Assembly: GCF_025567365.1 (NCBI RefSeq)
Contig: NZ_JAOQJG010000001.1
Location: forward strand, 186,001-250,000
Reading direction: 5' to 3'
DNA length: 64,000 nt
DNA from: Anaerostipes amylophilus
Lineage (GTDB): Bacteria > Bacillota > Clostridia > Lachnospirales > Lachnospiraceae
Below, piece by piece: positions 1 to 8,245 of this stretch. A program made the translations under genes and the position numbers. How positions within the stretch are numbered: position 1 is the stretch's first letter; each line of letters starts with the position of its first letter. The notes under the pieces are model-generated. The model saw nothing but the letters and a program-made list of their open reading frames with translations, was not told where the DNA came from and ran no database searches.

Positions 1-763
1 CGGAACCTTCTTCTGGTTCCATATCATCAATGACTGCCTTAGCCATCTGTCTTGCAATATCTTTGGCTGGTTTTAAATCCTGTACATTGATACCAGGTTC
101 TCCATGATGTCCGATTCCAAATTCCATCTTTCCATCTTCAATCTGGAAATTTGGATGTCCAACTGCTGGAATTGCACATGGACTTAATCCGACACAAATA
201 CTTCTCGTATTATCTACAGTTTTCTGTGCTACGTCAATGACTTCATCCAGTGTTCCACCTAAAGCAGCTTTCGCTCCTCCGATCTTCCACATGAACACAC
301 CACCTGCAATACCATGACGTTTCTCTTTTGTCTCTTTTGGAGAAGACGCAACGTCATCAGTTGCTACTACATATTTTACAGTTACACCCTGTTTCTTTGC
401 TTTGCGGATCGCCATCTTTACATTCATATTATCCCCGGCATAGTTACCAAATAAACATGCAACTCCCTGCCCGGAATCTACTGACATAAAAGCGTCATAA
501 AATGCTTGAGCAGAAGGTGAGGAGAAAATCTCACCTACTGCTACTGCATCCATCATATTCTTTCCGACATAGCCAAGAAACGCAGGTTCATGTCCTGATC
601 CACCACCTGTTACAAGACCAACTTTGCCTTCTACAGGAGCGTTTACATACTGGACAACGCGATCATTTGCTTCTGAACGTTTGATCAGATCTTTGTGTGC
701 TTTTACATATCCTTTTACCATATCTTCTACGATATAATCTGGATCATTAACAAATCTCTGCAT
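1..763 (-). CDS. dhaK: Dihydroxyacetone kinase DhaK-type subunit (3' end outside window)
   Basis: This is the substrate-binding subunit of a dihydroxyacetone-type kinase. The family binds a short ketose covalently through a histidine, and DhaL supplies the phosphoryl group. The start MQRFVNDPDYIVED is preceded by a GAGG ribosome site. Seen are GGGSGHEPAF near residue 55, a GNYAGDNMN segment, and GIGHHGEPG near residue 220, which holds the family's substrate-binding histidine. About 254 of the usual 330 residues are inside the window. It lies 58 bases after the galactitol-type EIIC gene on the same strand, so it is probably cotranscribed with that PTS. The real substrate could be a ketose such as erythrulose rather than dihydroxyacetone; the sequence does not decide. 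Confidence 0.9.
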   Translation of the reverse strand, partial: MQRFVNDPDYIVEDMVKGYVKAHKDLIKRSEANDRVVQYVNAPVEGKVGLVTGGGSGHEPAFLGYVGKNMMDAVAVGEIFSSPSAQAFYDAFMSVDSGQGVACLFGNYAGDNMNVKMAIRKAKKQGVTVKYVVATDDVASSPKETKEKRHGIAGGVFMWKIGGAKAALGGTLDEVIDVAQKTVDNTRSICVGLSPCAIPAVGHPNFQIEDGKMEFGIGHHGEPGINVQDLKPAKDIARQMAKAVIDDMEPEEGS

Positions 764-820
764 ATTGAAACCTCATTTCTTTTTTGCTGTCTGATTATTA
801 TGTATAATTGTGAATCAATC

Positions 821-2197
821 TTAGTTGATTTCTCTTCCTTCTGCTTCTTCTTTTCCAAGGTATTTGTAAAGTGCAATAAAGCATACAACAAAGATTACAC
901 ATAATACTAATGGGAAGAAGTTTCCATCCATGATCTTAAATACATGAGAGAATGCATATGTCTGGATAGGTCCATCGATAGATGAGCAAGAAATTAATTC
1001 TCCAGCTTTTAATGCAACTGCTCCTGTTGAACGAGCAAGATCAGAGATGAATGGTGCCATGATTGTTCCTACCCAAAGGTAAGCTGGTGCAAATAATGTA
1101 ACTAAGATTAACATACGGATGATGTTACCACCTGTTACAAGGAATGCTGCTACTGCGATCGCATTGTTTACGATACCAGCGAATGGAAGGATTTCATTTC
1201 CTGGTAAGAACATTGAGAATACTAATGTTACAGGGATAGCCCAGAATACTGCTAACCAGATTTCGTTTGCACCACCCATGAATGGCCAGTCAAGACCTAC
1301 AACTAATGTTCTGTCATCGAATTTCTTGTTCATGAAAGCACTGATTGCTGATGAAATTGGCTCTAATGCCATCATGAAGTATTTAGAGATTACAGGGAAC
1401 AGTGTTAATGCACATGAAGCCTGAATACCTAATGTTAATGTAGCTGCTACACTGTAACGAGCTAAGATACCGAAGATAATACCAAGGATGAATCCTAATA
1501 CGTGAGATTCAGCGAAGATACCGATCTTATCTTTTAATGCTGCTGCATCGAAACGTTTGTTTAATGCAGGGATTTTCTTTAAAATACAGTCAATTGGGAA
1601 CATGAAGATTGATGTGAATCCCATTTTATGTGTACATGTTACTCCTGGAATTCCAGAAAGTTTTTCAATACGATACTGATACATATCTGCCATCTTTAAC
1701 TCGAAGATGATCTGAATACCAGCTACGATAAATGCTAATGCGATAGAAGCTGCTGTTCCAAAGTATGGTTTAGATACGGCTGCTACTGCTACACCAGTAA
1801 AGATTTTTCCCCAAACATTCCATAAGTCAGCGTTGAATGTTTTTGTCTTGTTAATGATCAACATAAGAATGTTTAATCCGATCATCAGTGGGAACATTAA
1901 AAATGCATATGGCCAAGACCATGCGATTGCTGATAATGTTGTCCAACCACCATCAACGATTGGTAAGTTGATTCCTGTGTGTGTTAACATTGCCTTTGCA
2001 GCAGGTCCGATAGCATCAGACATAAATCCGATCAGCATTGACATACCAGTGAAGGCTACACCTAATGTGATACCAGCTGAAATGGCATCTTTAAGTTTCA
2101 TTCCTACGACTAATCCTGCGATGATAATGATGATAGGTACGAAGATTGCAGCACCTAATCCCAGGATCCAGTTAATTACATTTCCTAAAACACTCAT
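821..2197 (-). CDS. gatC: PTS galactitol-type transporter, EIIC membrane subunit
   Basis: This 458-residue multi-spanning protein is the membrane channel of a galactitol-family phosphotransferase system. The ORF is a run of hydrophobic helices from residue 5 to about 450, with family-like segments such as GLDWPFMGGANEIWLA and SSIDGPIQTYA. Length matches GatC-type EIIC proteins. It comes 50 bases after the matching EIIB gene and just before dhaK, so an EIIA-EIIB-EIIC-kinase operon is likely. The imported polyol or ketose is unknown: galactitol, D-arabitol, erythritol-like and related sugars all use this family. Confidence 0.93.
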   Translation of the reverse strand: MSVLGNVINWILGLGAAIFVPIIIIIAGLVVGMKLKDAISAGITLGVAFTGMSMLIGFMSDAIGPAAKAMLTHTGINLPIVDGGWTTLSAIAWSWPYAFLMFPLMIGLNILMLIINKTKTFNADLWNVWGKIFTGVAVAAVSKPYFGTAASIALAFIVAGIQIIFELKMADMYQYRIEKLSGIPGVTCTHKMGFTSIFMFPIDCILKKIPALNKRFDAAALKDKIGIFAESHVLGFILGIIFGILARYSVAATLTLGIQASCALTLFPVISKYFMMALEPISSAISAFMNKKFDDRTLVVGLDWPFMGGANEIWLAVFWAIPVTLVFSMFLPGNEILPFAGIVNNAIAVAAFLVTGGNIIRMLILVTLFAPAYLWVGTIMAPFISDLARSTGAVALKAGELISCSSIDGPIQTYAFSHVFKIMDGNFFPLVLCVIFVVCFIALYKYLGKEEAEGREIN

Positions 2198-2247
2198 ATA
2201 ATTCTCCTTTTCTCTCTTTCAAAAATCAGTTAAAACTGTTTTGCCTC

Positions 2248-2526
2248 TTATGCGTTTACAGCGTCAACTAATTTTTTGAATTCAGCATCCTGTCCAACAC
2301 CTGTTAAAAATGCGATACCATTGATAACTGGGATAGGATATTCTTTTGTTACCTTTGTGATTGCGATGTAAGCACAGCTTCCTGCAATGTAACGGTCTAC
2401 AGATTTGATATCTACTGCTAATACTTCAGCAGGGATATTGTTCTCTTTTAAAAGACGATTAACTTTACTTGCTACTGTCTGAGAAGTTGCTACTCCACTT
2501 CCACATGCTACTACGATCTGTTTCAT
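2248..2526 (-). CDS. gatB: PTS galactitol-type EIIB subunit
   Basis: This 92-residue cytoplasmic domain passes phosphate from EIIA to the sugar. The N-terminus MKQIVVACGSGVATSQTVA holds the P-loop-like motif with the phospho-accepting cysteine at residue 8. A clear GGAAGG ribosome site precedes the ATG. It sits between EIIA and EIIC, with 48 and 50 bases on either side, on the same strand. Confidence 0.94.
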   Translation of the reverse strand: MKQIVVACGSGVATSQTVASKVNRLLKENNIPAEVLAVDIKSVDRYIAGSCAYIAITKVTKEYPIPVINGIAFLTGVGQDAEFKKLVDAVNA

Positions 2527-2574
2527 TTTAAGACCTTCCTTTCTAAAAAACTTTATTAGTTTTGTTTATTAATT

Positions 2575-3063
2575 TTAAAGACCTTCCATGGAAAGTACTG
2601 CTTCCATGTACTCATCTTCAGTTTTGGCGTTTACTAATTTGTCCATAACTTCTGGTTTCTGGAAGTTTGTTACCAGTACCTGAAGTAATTCAACATGTTC
2701 ATTTCCAGCATTTGGATCATCATGTCCACCAAGGAATCCAAGCATAAAGATGAATTTCACATCATGCTGAACATCGTTGTTTGCCATCTCGCACCATTTG
2801 ATTGGATTCTTTAATCTTGTACATGCGATAAATGGTTTGATGATATTTTCTGGATCTGCATGAGGGATCGCTACCGGATATGGTTCAACCGGAAGAGCTG
2901 TTGGATAATTTGCTTCTCTTGTTTTGATTGCATCTTTAAATGTATCTTTTACATATCCAAGCTCTAAAAGCTTATCTGCCATCTTGTCAAAAAATTCATC
3001 CTGATCTTTGACTTCCCAGTCAAGCTGAATCAGTTCTCTGTAAATTGTGTCACGATTTGCCAC
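2575..3063 (-). CDS. gatA: PTS EIIA subunit, fructose/galactitol class
   Basis: This 162-residue protein is the first sugar-specific phosphocarrier of the operon. The motif PVAIPHADPENI contains the active histidine, His68, at the usual place for EIIA type-2 domains. The start codon is GTG at 3063 (MANRDTIYRE), about 11 bases after GGAG; no ATG in frame gives a better N-terminus. It is the first gene of the operon, with a promoter and inverted repeats upstream. Confidence 0.92.
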   Translation of the reverse strand: MANRDTIYRELIQLDWEVKDQDEFFDKMADKLLELGYVKDTFKDAIKTREANYPTALPVEPYPVAIPHADPENIIKPFIACTRLKNPIKWCEMANNDVQHDVKFIFMLGFLGGHDDPNAGNEHVELLQVLVTNFQKPEVMDKLVNAKTEDEYMEAVLSMEGL

Positions 3064-3142
3064 GACTTATCACTCTCCTTTTATTATTCTGGTCAGGTTG
3101 TTTGCCGTCTCTTGTAAGCTTCGTTCCTTACCTGTTGATTTC

Positions 3143-3171
3143 ATTATAGGACAGTATTTCTATCAATACAA
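3143..3171 (-). promoter_or_regulatory. Predicted sigma-A promoter of the galactitol-type PTS operon
   Basis: On the minus strand a TTGTAT box (3166-3171) and TATAAT (3143-3148) are 17 bases apart, giving a leader of about 70 bases before the EIIA start. The -35 box is imperfect, which would suit an activated promoter. Confidence 0.6.
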
Positions 3172-3190
3172 TTCTCATTGGGTTCAAAAA

Positions 3191-3237
3191 ATGGAGCATT
3201 GGTTGCTCATTCCTGTGATGAGCAACCTTTTTGCTCA
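3191..3237. promoter_or_regulatory. Inverted repeats upstream of the PTS promoter, likely operator
   Basis: A perfect 10-base inverted repeat GGTTGCTCAT/ATGAGCAACC (3201-3210, 3218-3227) is flanked by further half-sites: GAGCA at 3194-3198 and TTGCTCA at 3231-3237. The element lies 20 to 70 bases upstream of the predicted -35 box, where an activator would bind. On the plus strand it is followed by a short T run, but no plus-strand gene ends here, so a terminator role is less likely. The rest of the 3064-3486 gap is AT-rich, with nothing else recognised. Confidence 0.5.
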
Positions 3238-3393
3238 ACGTTGCACAATTATAAAAATTTTATAAACTAATGATAAATATGGCATAAAATCAAGGTTTTT
3301 CATGGGTATTTTTTAGGTGTTTTTACAATTGTCTAACAATTCTTTTCTATTTTTTTAAGTTTCATTTGTTACTTTTGCTACTTTGTACATTCT

Positions 3394-3458
3394 ATAAAAA
3401 AAAGAGAGCGTTATACTTTTTAGTACTTGTAATATACTGAAAAGTATAACGCTCTCTT
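3394..3458 (-). terminator. Strong rho-independent terminator after the CxxC redox protein
   Basis: A perfect 19-bp stem (3402-3420 with 3440-3458, loop of 19) is followed on the minus strand by an 8-base T run at 3394-3401. It ends the transcript of the gene at 3487-3693. Confidence 0.9.
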
Positions 3459-3486
3459 GATTTCTGATCTAGCTTTGATCTATAGA

Positions 3487-3693
3487 TTATGCTTCTTTTG
3501 TCTGAGCATATTCGTTTAATCTTCCAAGCAGTTCATCTAAATCCATTCCGTGAACATAAGCTGCCTGCTCTAAGCTTTCACCCTGAGATGATGGGCATCC
3601 AACACATCCCATTCCAGATGCCATAAGGATTGCTGCATAATTAGGATCTAATGCGATTAAATCTGCGATGATCATATCTTTTGAAATTGCCAT
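3487..3693 (-). CDS. DUF1858 (hydrid-cluster-associated redox disulfide) protein
   Basis: This 68-residue protein has the DUF1858 fold signature: MAISKDMIIADLIALDP, then a CxxC pair in GCVGCPSS, then a helix with GMDLDELLGRLN. The family occurs in anaerobes, often near hybrid-cluster (prismane) or iron-sulfur genes, and is thought to be a small thiol-redox module; the partner is unknown. It has its own promoter and terminator and faces a ferredoxin gene across 267 bases, which fits a redox role. Confidence in the family is high, in function low. Confidence 0.88.
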   Translation of the reverse strand: MAISKDMIIADLIALDPNYAAILMASGMGCVGCPSSQGESLEQAAYVHGMDLDELLGRLNEYAQTKEA

Positions 3694-3784
3694 TTCGTTT
3701 ATTCCTCCATAAATATTAATAGTATTTTTAGAAAACGATAGTCTTCTAACAATGTTCTCTAAAATAGTTTAGACTAACATTCAT

Positions 3785-3813
3785 AGTATAATACATTATG
3801 TTCAAAGTGTCAA
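3785..3813 (-). promoter_or_regulatory. Sigma-A promoter for the DUF1858 gene
   Basis: TTGACA (3808-3813) and TATACT (3785-3790) are 17 bases apart on the minus strand, about 90 bases upstream of the start codon. Confidence 0.75.
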
Positions 3814-3865
3814 AATAACTTTCCATATTTTTATTACATTATTGTTAAAAATACAACAAAATCAC

Positions 3866-3894
3866 TTGATATTCTTTCCCAAGTATATTAAAAT
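3866..3894 (+). promoter_or_regulatory. Sigma-A promoter for the ferredoxin gene
   Basis: TTGATA (3866-3871) and TAAAAT (3889-3894) are 17 bases apart. A leader of about 60 bases follows, with AAGGAGG just before the ATG at 3961. Confidence 0.7.
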
Positions 3895-3960
3895 AAACAT
3901 GGTCAAGCGGGTGATGCCCGCTACTAATGATTATACTATTTATATAAGGAGGATATAACT

Positions 3961-4131
3961 ATGGCATATGTAATTTCAGACGCTTGTATTTCTTGTGGAG
4001 CTTGCGAAGGAACTTGCCCAGCAGGAGCTATCAGCGAAGGAGATGGACAGTACGTAATCGATGCAGATACATGCATGGAATGTGGAGCTTGTGCAGACGG
4101 ATGTCCAGCAGGAGCTATCAGCCAGGAATAA
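3961..4131 (+). CDS. 2[4Fe-4S] ferredoxin, clostridial type
   Basis: This 56-residue electron carrier begins MAYVISDACISCGACEGTCP and has a second half with CMECGACADGCPAG. Each half has the C-x2-C-x2-C-x3-C-P motif of bacterial 2[4Fe-4S] ferredoxins, and the two halves are an internal duplication with AGAIS ending both. The length equals that of clostridial ferredoxin (about 55). Its strong promoter, ribosome site and terminator make it a single-gene unit. It likely carries electrons for hydrogenase, pyruvate oxidation or related anaerobic reactions. Confidence 0.97.
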   Translation: MAYVISDACISCGACEGTCPAGAISEGDGQYVIDADTCMECGACADGCPAGAISQE

Positions 4132-4161
4132 TTTCCAGGTAACGTATATTGTTCAAACATC

Positions 4162-4195
4162 AAAAAAGAGATGCATTTTTATGCATCTCTTTTTT
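4162..4195. terminator. Bidirectional terminator between ferredoxin and the sugar kinase
   Basis: A 14-bp stem around GAGATGCAT/ATGCATCTC with a 4-base loop has A runs on the left and T runs on the right, so it can stop both convergent genes. The right arm lies inside the last codons of the kinase gene (its KRDA end). Confidence 0.88.
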
Positions 4196-5159
4196 GTTCC
4201 ATATATTCTCTTACTTTCTTCGATGTCGGAAGTGATTCTATAGCCCCTGGTGTAGAGATCGACAAAGCTGCTGTATAATTGGCTATGGACAATACTTTAC
4301 CTACTGAATCATCCGTACAGATTCTTGTACAAAATGCTCCGATAAATGCATCCCCTGCTGCTCTTGGATCAATCAGTTCTACATCTTCGACTGCTTTCTT
4401 ATAATAAAATCTCTCTGGTGTGTTCATGATCACACCTTTCTCCCCCAGTGTCACAAGAACGGTTGGAACTCCTCGTCCTCGGATCACTGCAGATGCAACC
4501 CTTGCTTCATCCAGATTAAATCGTGTCCAGTCCCTCTTCCAATCACTGTGAATCTTAACTCCTGTCATCGATTTAGCCGCCTGTTCATTGACGATCAGAT
4601 ATGTAATATGCTGCATAAATTCCTTTGATAGTTTCTTTACCGGTGTTGGATTAAGCACAACATCTACCTGATGTTCATAAGCATATCTCGCAACTTCTTC
4701 ATTAACTTCCATCGGTACTGCATTCTGTAAAACTACCAGATCATATTTCTCAATCTCGTCTTCCAGATAACAGATCTCATCTACTGTAATTGCCATACAT
4801 GCTCCTGGTACGATGATGGATCTTTTCTTTACTTTCCGTCCAGGAACCTTCTCTAATAATACGATAGAAGAACCTGTCGGCAATGTATCATCATATAAGA
4901 TCTGTTCTGTGTGTACACCTGCTTCTTTGCATACCTTGATCAGTTCTTTTCCATCCTGATCTCTTCCGATCTTCCCGATCAGTGTGACATCTGCCCCTAA
5001 TCTTGCCATCTGAACCGCCTGGTTTGCGCCCTTGCCACCAGGTGATTTCTGGATGTCTTCTCCCATGACAGTCTGTCCTTCTTCTGGTATCACGCTTGTT
5101 TCAATCCCATGGTTCATCATAAGACTTCCGACTACCAGAATCTTTGGTCGTTTGTTCAT
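4179..5159 (-). CDS. PfkB/ribokinase-family carbohydrate kinase
   Basis: The protein, about 326 residues, phosphorylates a sugar or nucleoside with ATP. The ribokinase signature SPGGKGANQAVQMARLG is near residue 40. The C-terminal ATP/anion-hole motif reads DPRAAGDAFIGAF near 270, where the family usually has D-T-x-G-A-G-D; the catalytic Asp is kept but the first Gly is Ala. The ATG at 5159 has a GTGAGGA ribosome site; a GTG 15 bases upstream (5174) is possible. The gene stands alone, so its substrate cannot be inferred. The last codons form half of the terminator hairpin shared with the ferredoxin gene. Confidence 0.88.
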   Translation of the reverse strand: MNKRPKILVVGSLMMNHGIETSVIPEEGQTVMGEDIQKSPGGKGANQAVQMARLGADVTLIGKIGRDQDGKELIKVCKEAGVHTEQILYDDTLPTGSSIVLLEKVPGRKVKKRSIIVPGACMAITVDEICYLEDEIEKYDLVVLQNAVPMEVNEEVARYAYEHQVDVVLNPTPVKKLSKEFMQHITYLIVNEQAAKSMTGVKIHSDWKRDWTRFNLDEARVASAVIRGRGVPTVLVTLGEKGVIMNTPERFYYKKAVEDVELIDPRAAGDAFIGAFCTRICTDDSVGKVLSIANYTAALSISTPGAIESLPTSKKVREYMEQKRDA

Positions 5160-5256
5160 ATTTGAATTCCTCACTCTATATATTAACTCTCAATCTGTTG
5201 AAATCGGAGCTCACAAATTTATTATAATATTGTCTGAATCCAAATACAATCGCAAC

Positions 5257-5790
5257 TTATTTTTCTTTTCGTTTTCTTTTAAAGAAATGTCTTCTTTCTC
5301 TGGATGCTGCAATTTCTTCCCTTGCTTTTTGCTGCTTTCTGATCATTTCATCAAGTTTCTTAAAGCGTTGTTCTTCTTCTGATTCCCGCAGCCGAAACTG
5401 ATAATCAACTTCTTTTGCCACCCTGTCTGATACTTTGGAGCTGATCTGATCTGCAATGTAATCTTTCTGCTCAAGGATTGCCTGTCCCATGATCTTTACA
5501 AGTACTTTCTGAAACTCTTTCATTTTCTCTGACGTATTGATCTGTTTGCCCGCTGGAAATGGAATGATATTTCCAGAAAGTTTCCGCTTGATCTCCTCAC
5601 TGTCTAATCCTGCATTTTTTAAATCCCTGATCTGCTCAAATGTGCGGATTTCTTTTTCGCCATAATAACGGTATCCTTTTTCATTTCTCGGTATTGTTAG
5701 TGAAAATTCTTCCTCCCATGTTCTAAGGTTATATGTTTCAAGACCTAACTGTCTGGCCGCTTCTGATATCATACGTCTTTTTTCTTTCAT
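5257..5790 (-). CDS. MerR-like helix-turn-helix regulator with coiled-coil tail
   Basis: The N-terminus (MISEAARQLGLETYNLRTWEEE to KGYRYYGEKEIRTFEQIRDLK) is a MerR-type winged-helix domain: a helix-turn-helix reading the first 20 residues, then the YRYY wing. After residue 80 the protein is charged and helical and ends in a very basic tail (RRHFFKRKRKEK). The start at 5790 has AAGGGAAAT before it; upstream in-frame ATGs lack a site. The ligand is unknown, as the tail lacks cysteines or a recognisable effector domain. Confidence 0.8.
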   Translation of the reverse strand: MKEKRRMISEAARQLGLETYNLRTWEEEFSLTIPRNEKGYRYYGEKEIRTFEQIRDLKNAGLDSEEIKRKLSGNIIPFPAGKQINTSEKMKEFQKVLVKIMGQAILEQKDYIADQISSKVSDRVAKEVDYQFRLRESEEEQRFKKLDEMIRKQQKAREEIAASRERRHFFKRKRKEK

Positions 5791-5846
5791 ATTTCCCTTC
5801 CTTTCCTCCCCTTCATTATAAGGTTTCAAAAGATTCGGAAACAAGA

Positions 5847-5875
5847 GAAACCGTCCTCTAAAAGATGACGGTTTC
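5847..5875 (-). terminator. Candidate terminator hairpin after recD2
   Basis: GAAACCGTC (5847-5855) pairs with GACGGTTTC (5867-5875). The minus-strand tail has only scattered T residues, so termination may be weak. Confidence 0.55.
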
Positions 5876-5904
5876 TTACATTATTTTCTTTATTTTTCGT
5901 ACAT

Positions 5905-8166
5905 TTACAGACCAAATTCATCCATCCCATCTTCATTTGATTCGTTTGCGATCTGATTTAGCCTATATGCAAGTGTTGTGTATCTTCGCTGCTCATTTAC
6001 ATTCTGTATCATTGAAAACAACATATTCCTGTCCCCAACGATCGTTAAGCAGTTCCTTGCCCTTGTAACTCCTGTATACAAGAGATTCCTGTGAAACAAT
6101 ACCCTTGGACCGCTTAAGATTGGCATAACAACGGCCGGATACTCACTTCCCTGTGATTTATGAATCGTTACAGCATATGCAAGTTCTAATTCATCCAGAT
6201 TTGCATATGCATACTGTACTTCTTTTGTCTCATCAAATAATACTGTGATTTTTTCTGTATAATCATTAATTTCTGTGATGATTCCCATATCACCATTAAA
6301 GACTCCAACACCTTTATCTACAGTAAATCCTTTGCTGTTTCGCATCTCCCATTCCAATTGGTAGTTATTCTTGATCTGCATGACCTTGTCGCCTTCTCTA
6401 AACAATCCAAAAGCAACATCTTTTTCTTTCTTCTCGTCAGATGGGGGATTTAAATACTGCTGCATTACCTGATTTAATCTTTCTACTCCAAGTTCACCCT
6501 TACGCATTGGTGTTAATACCTGAATATCGTAAGGTTTCGCATGGACATATCCCGGCAGTTTATCCCTGACTAAATAGACTAATACTCCAAGGACATCCTG
6601 AATATTATTTCTCTGAAGAAAAAAGAAATCTCTGCTCTTATTATCTAATTCCACAGGTCTTCCCTGATGGATCAGATGGGCATTTCTTACAATGTGGCTT
6701 CCTTCTTCCTGACGGAAGATCTGATTTAATTCTACAACTTTAAATTGTTCGGATGCAATCATATCTTTTAAAACATTTCCTGCACCAATTGATGGAAGCT
6801 GGTTAGAATCTCCCACGATCACAAGCCTTGTTCCAGGTACCATTGCCTGTAACAATGCATTCATTAGATACAGATCTACCATAGACATTTCATCAATGAT
6901 GATAACATCTGTTTCTAGTGGATTACCTGCGTTACGTTCAAACATCGTGGCTCCTTTTCGCAAATCACGTTCTTTGTCAGCCTCTCCATTGATCTCAAGC
7001 AGACGATGAATCGTCATAGCCTGATATCCTGTTGCTTCTGTCATACGCTTCGCTGCTCGTCCTGTTGGCGCAGCAAGCCTGATATCCAGTCCTTCATGTT
7101 CAAAATACTGGATCATTCCATTAATCGTTGTTGTTTTACCAGTTCCAGGTCCTCCTGTTAAAATAACAATACTATCCTCTGCGACCGCATGAATCGCTTC
7201 TTTTTGTTTCTCCGCAAATGTAATCTGTTCGTTTTCTTCGATCATCGCGATCATCGTCTCCACTTCCGAAACAGAAATATCATAATGAATATTCAGATCA
7301 AGAAGCATCCTTGCCGTATTGACTTCCATGTGATACTGGCTTGCTGCATAAACTCTCGTTTCTTTATCTTCCTCAATGACAATCTTACGGTCGATCATCA
7401 TTTCCAATAAATGTTCTTCGATATCCTCTGGCGTTACTCCTAAAATATGTGCTGCATTTCTGCATAAAATATGCTTTGGAAGAAATACATGACCTTCATT
7501 CAAAGCTCTCATTAACGTGTAGAAAATTCCAGAAATAATACGATAATCTGAGTTACTTCCGATTCCAACTTTCTTTGCGATCTCATCTGCGATCTTAAAT
7601 CCAACTCCTGCGATATCATCGGTCATCTTATAAGGATTTTCCTGTATGATCGTATATAAATGATCTCCATATTCTTTATAGATCTTAACTGCTAGATTAT
7701 TATTGATCCCATAGCCGGACAAGAACATCATTGCCTGACGCATCTCCTGCTTCTCACTGAATTCTACGGCGATCGCTCTCGCCTTCTTCTCACTGATCCC
7801 TTTAACTTCGGCAAGCCGTTCTGGTTCTTCTTCAATGACACGGAATGTATCCATTTTAAACTTCTTAGTAATACGTTTTGCAAGAGCTGGTCCAATCCCC
7901 TTGATCGCACCGGAACCTAAATAACGTTCCATGCTGTCAATATCATCTGGTGCTACGATCTCATATGTCCTCATCTGAAACTGCGGTCCATGAACCGGAT
8001 GATCCACATAATCTCCCTCCATGGAAATGTATTCACCTTCATTTAAGAATGGAAACAACCCAACAACAGTTTCTTCATCGCCATCCACGTCGAGACTCAA
8101 TACTGTGTATCCATTATCTTCATTTCGAAAACGTATATGATCCACGTATCCTTTCAAATATGTCAT
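5905..8166 (-). CDS. recD2: RecD2-type ATP-dependent DNA helicase
   Basis: At 753 residues this is the RecD2 class found in bacteria without RecBC partners: a 5'-3' helicase with a long N-terminal region. Helix-hairpin-helix segments (IKGIGPALAKRI near 88, VKGISEKKARAI near 121) precede the superfamily-1 core with Walker A GGPGTGKTT (338-346), DEMSMVD Walker B, GDSNQLPSIG, and a C-terminal YAVTIHKSQGSEYP motif. It acts in DNA repair and possibly replication restart. The gene lies between mreB and the MerR-like gene, with separate hairpins on each side. Confidence 0.96.
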   Translation of the reverse strand: MTYLKGYVDHIRFRNEDNGYTVLSLDVDGDEETVVGLFPFLNEGEYISMEGDYVDHPVHGPQFQMRTYEIVAPDDIDSMERYLGSGAIKGIGPALAKRITKKFKMDTFRVIEEEPERLAEVKGISEKKARAIAVEFSEKQEMRQAMMFLSGYGINNNLAVKIYKEYGDHLYTIIQENPYKMTDDIAGVGFKIADEIAKKVGIGSNSDYRIISGIFYTLMRALNEGHVFLPKHILCRNAAHILGVTPEDIEEHLLEMMIDRKIVIEEDKETRVYAASQYHMEVNTARMLLDLNIHYDISVSEVETMIAMIEENEQITFAEKQKEAIHAVAEDSIVILTGGPGTGKTTTINGMIQYFEHEGLDIRLAAPTGRAAKRMTEATGYQAMTIHRLLEINGEADKERDLRKGATMFERNAGNPLETDVIIIDEMSMVDLYLMNALLQAMVPGTRLVIVGDSNQLPSIGAGNVLKDMIASEQFKVVELNQIFRQEEGSHIVRNAHLIHQGRPVELDNKSRDFFFLQRNNIQDVLGVLVYLVRDKLPGYVHAKPYDIQVLTPMRKGELGVERLNQVMQQYLNPPSDEKKEKDVAFGLFREGDKVMQIKNNYQLEWEMRNSKGFTVDKGVGVFNGDMGIITEINDYTEKITVLFDETKEVQYAYANLDELELAYAVTIHKSQGSEYPAVVMPILSGPRVLFHRNLLYTGVTRARNCLTIVGDRNMLFSMIQNVNEQRRYTTLAYRLNQIANESNEDGMDEFGL

Positions 8167-8200
8167 TGTTTTTTCTCTCCTTTCTTAAATAACGTGAATT

Positions 8201-8230
8201 AAGGCCAGGATGTATTGCCATCCTGGCCTT
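8201..8230 (-). terminator. Hairpin between mreB and recD2
   Basis: A perfect 12-bp stem AAGGCCAGGATG/CATCCTGGCCTT with a 6-base loop lies 15 bases after the mreB stop. The minus-strand tail is TTAATTCACG, a poor T run, so it may be a partial terminator that allows some read-through into recD2. Confidence 0.65.
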
Positions 8231-8245
8231 TTGAATCTTTCGTGA

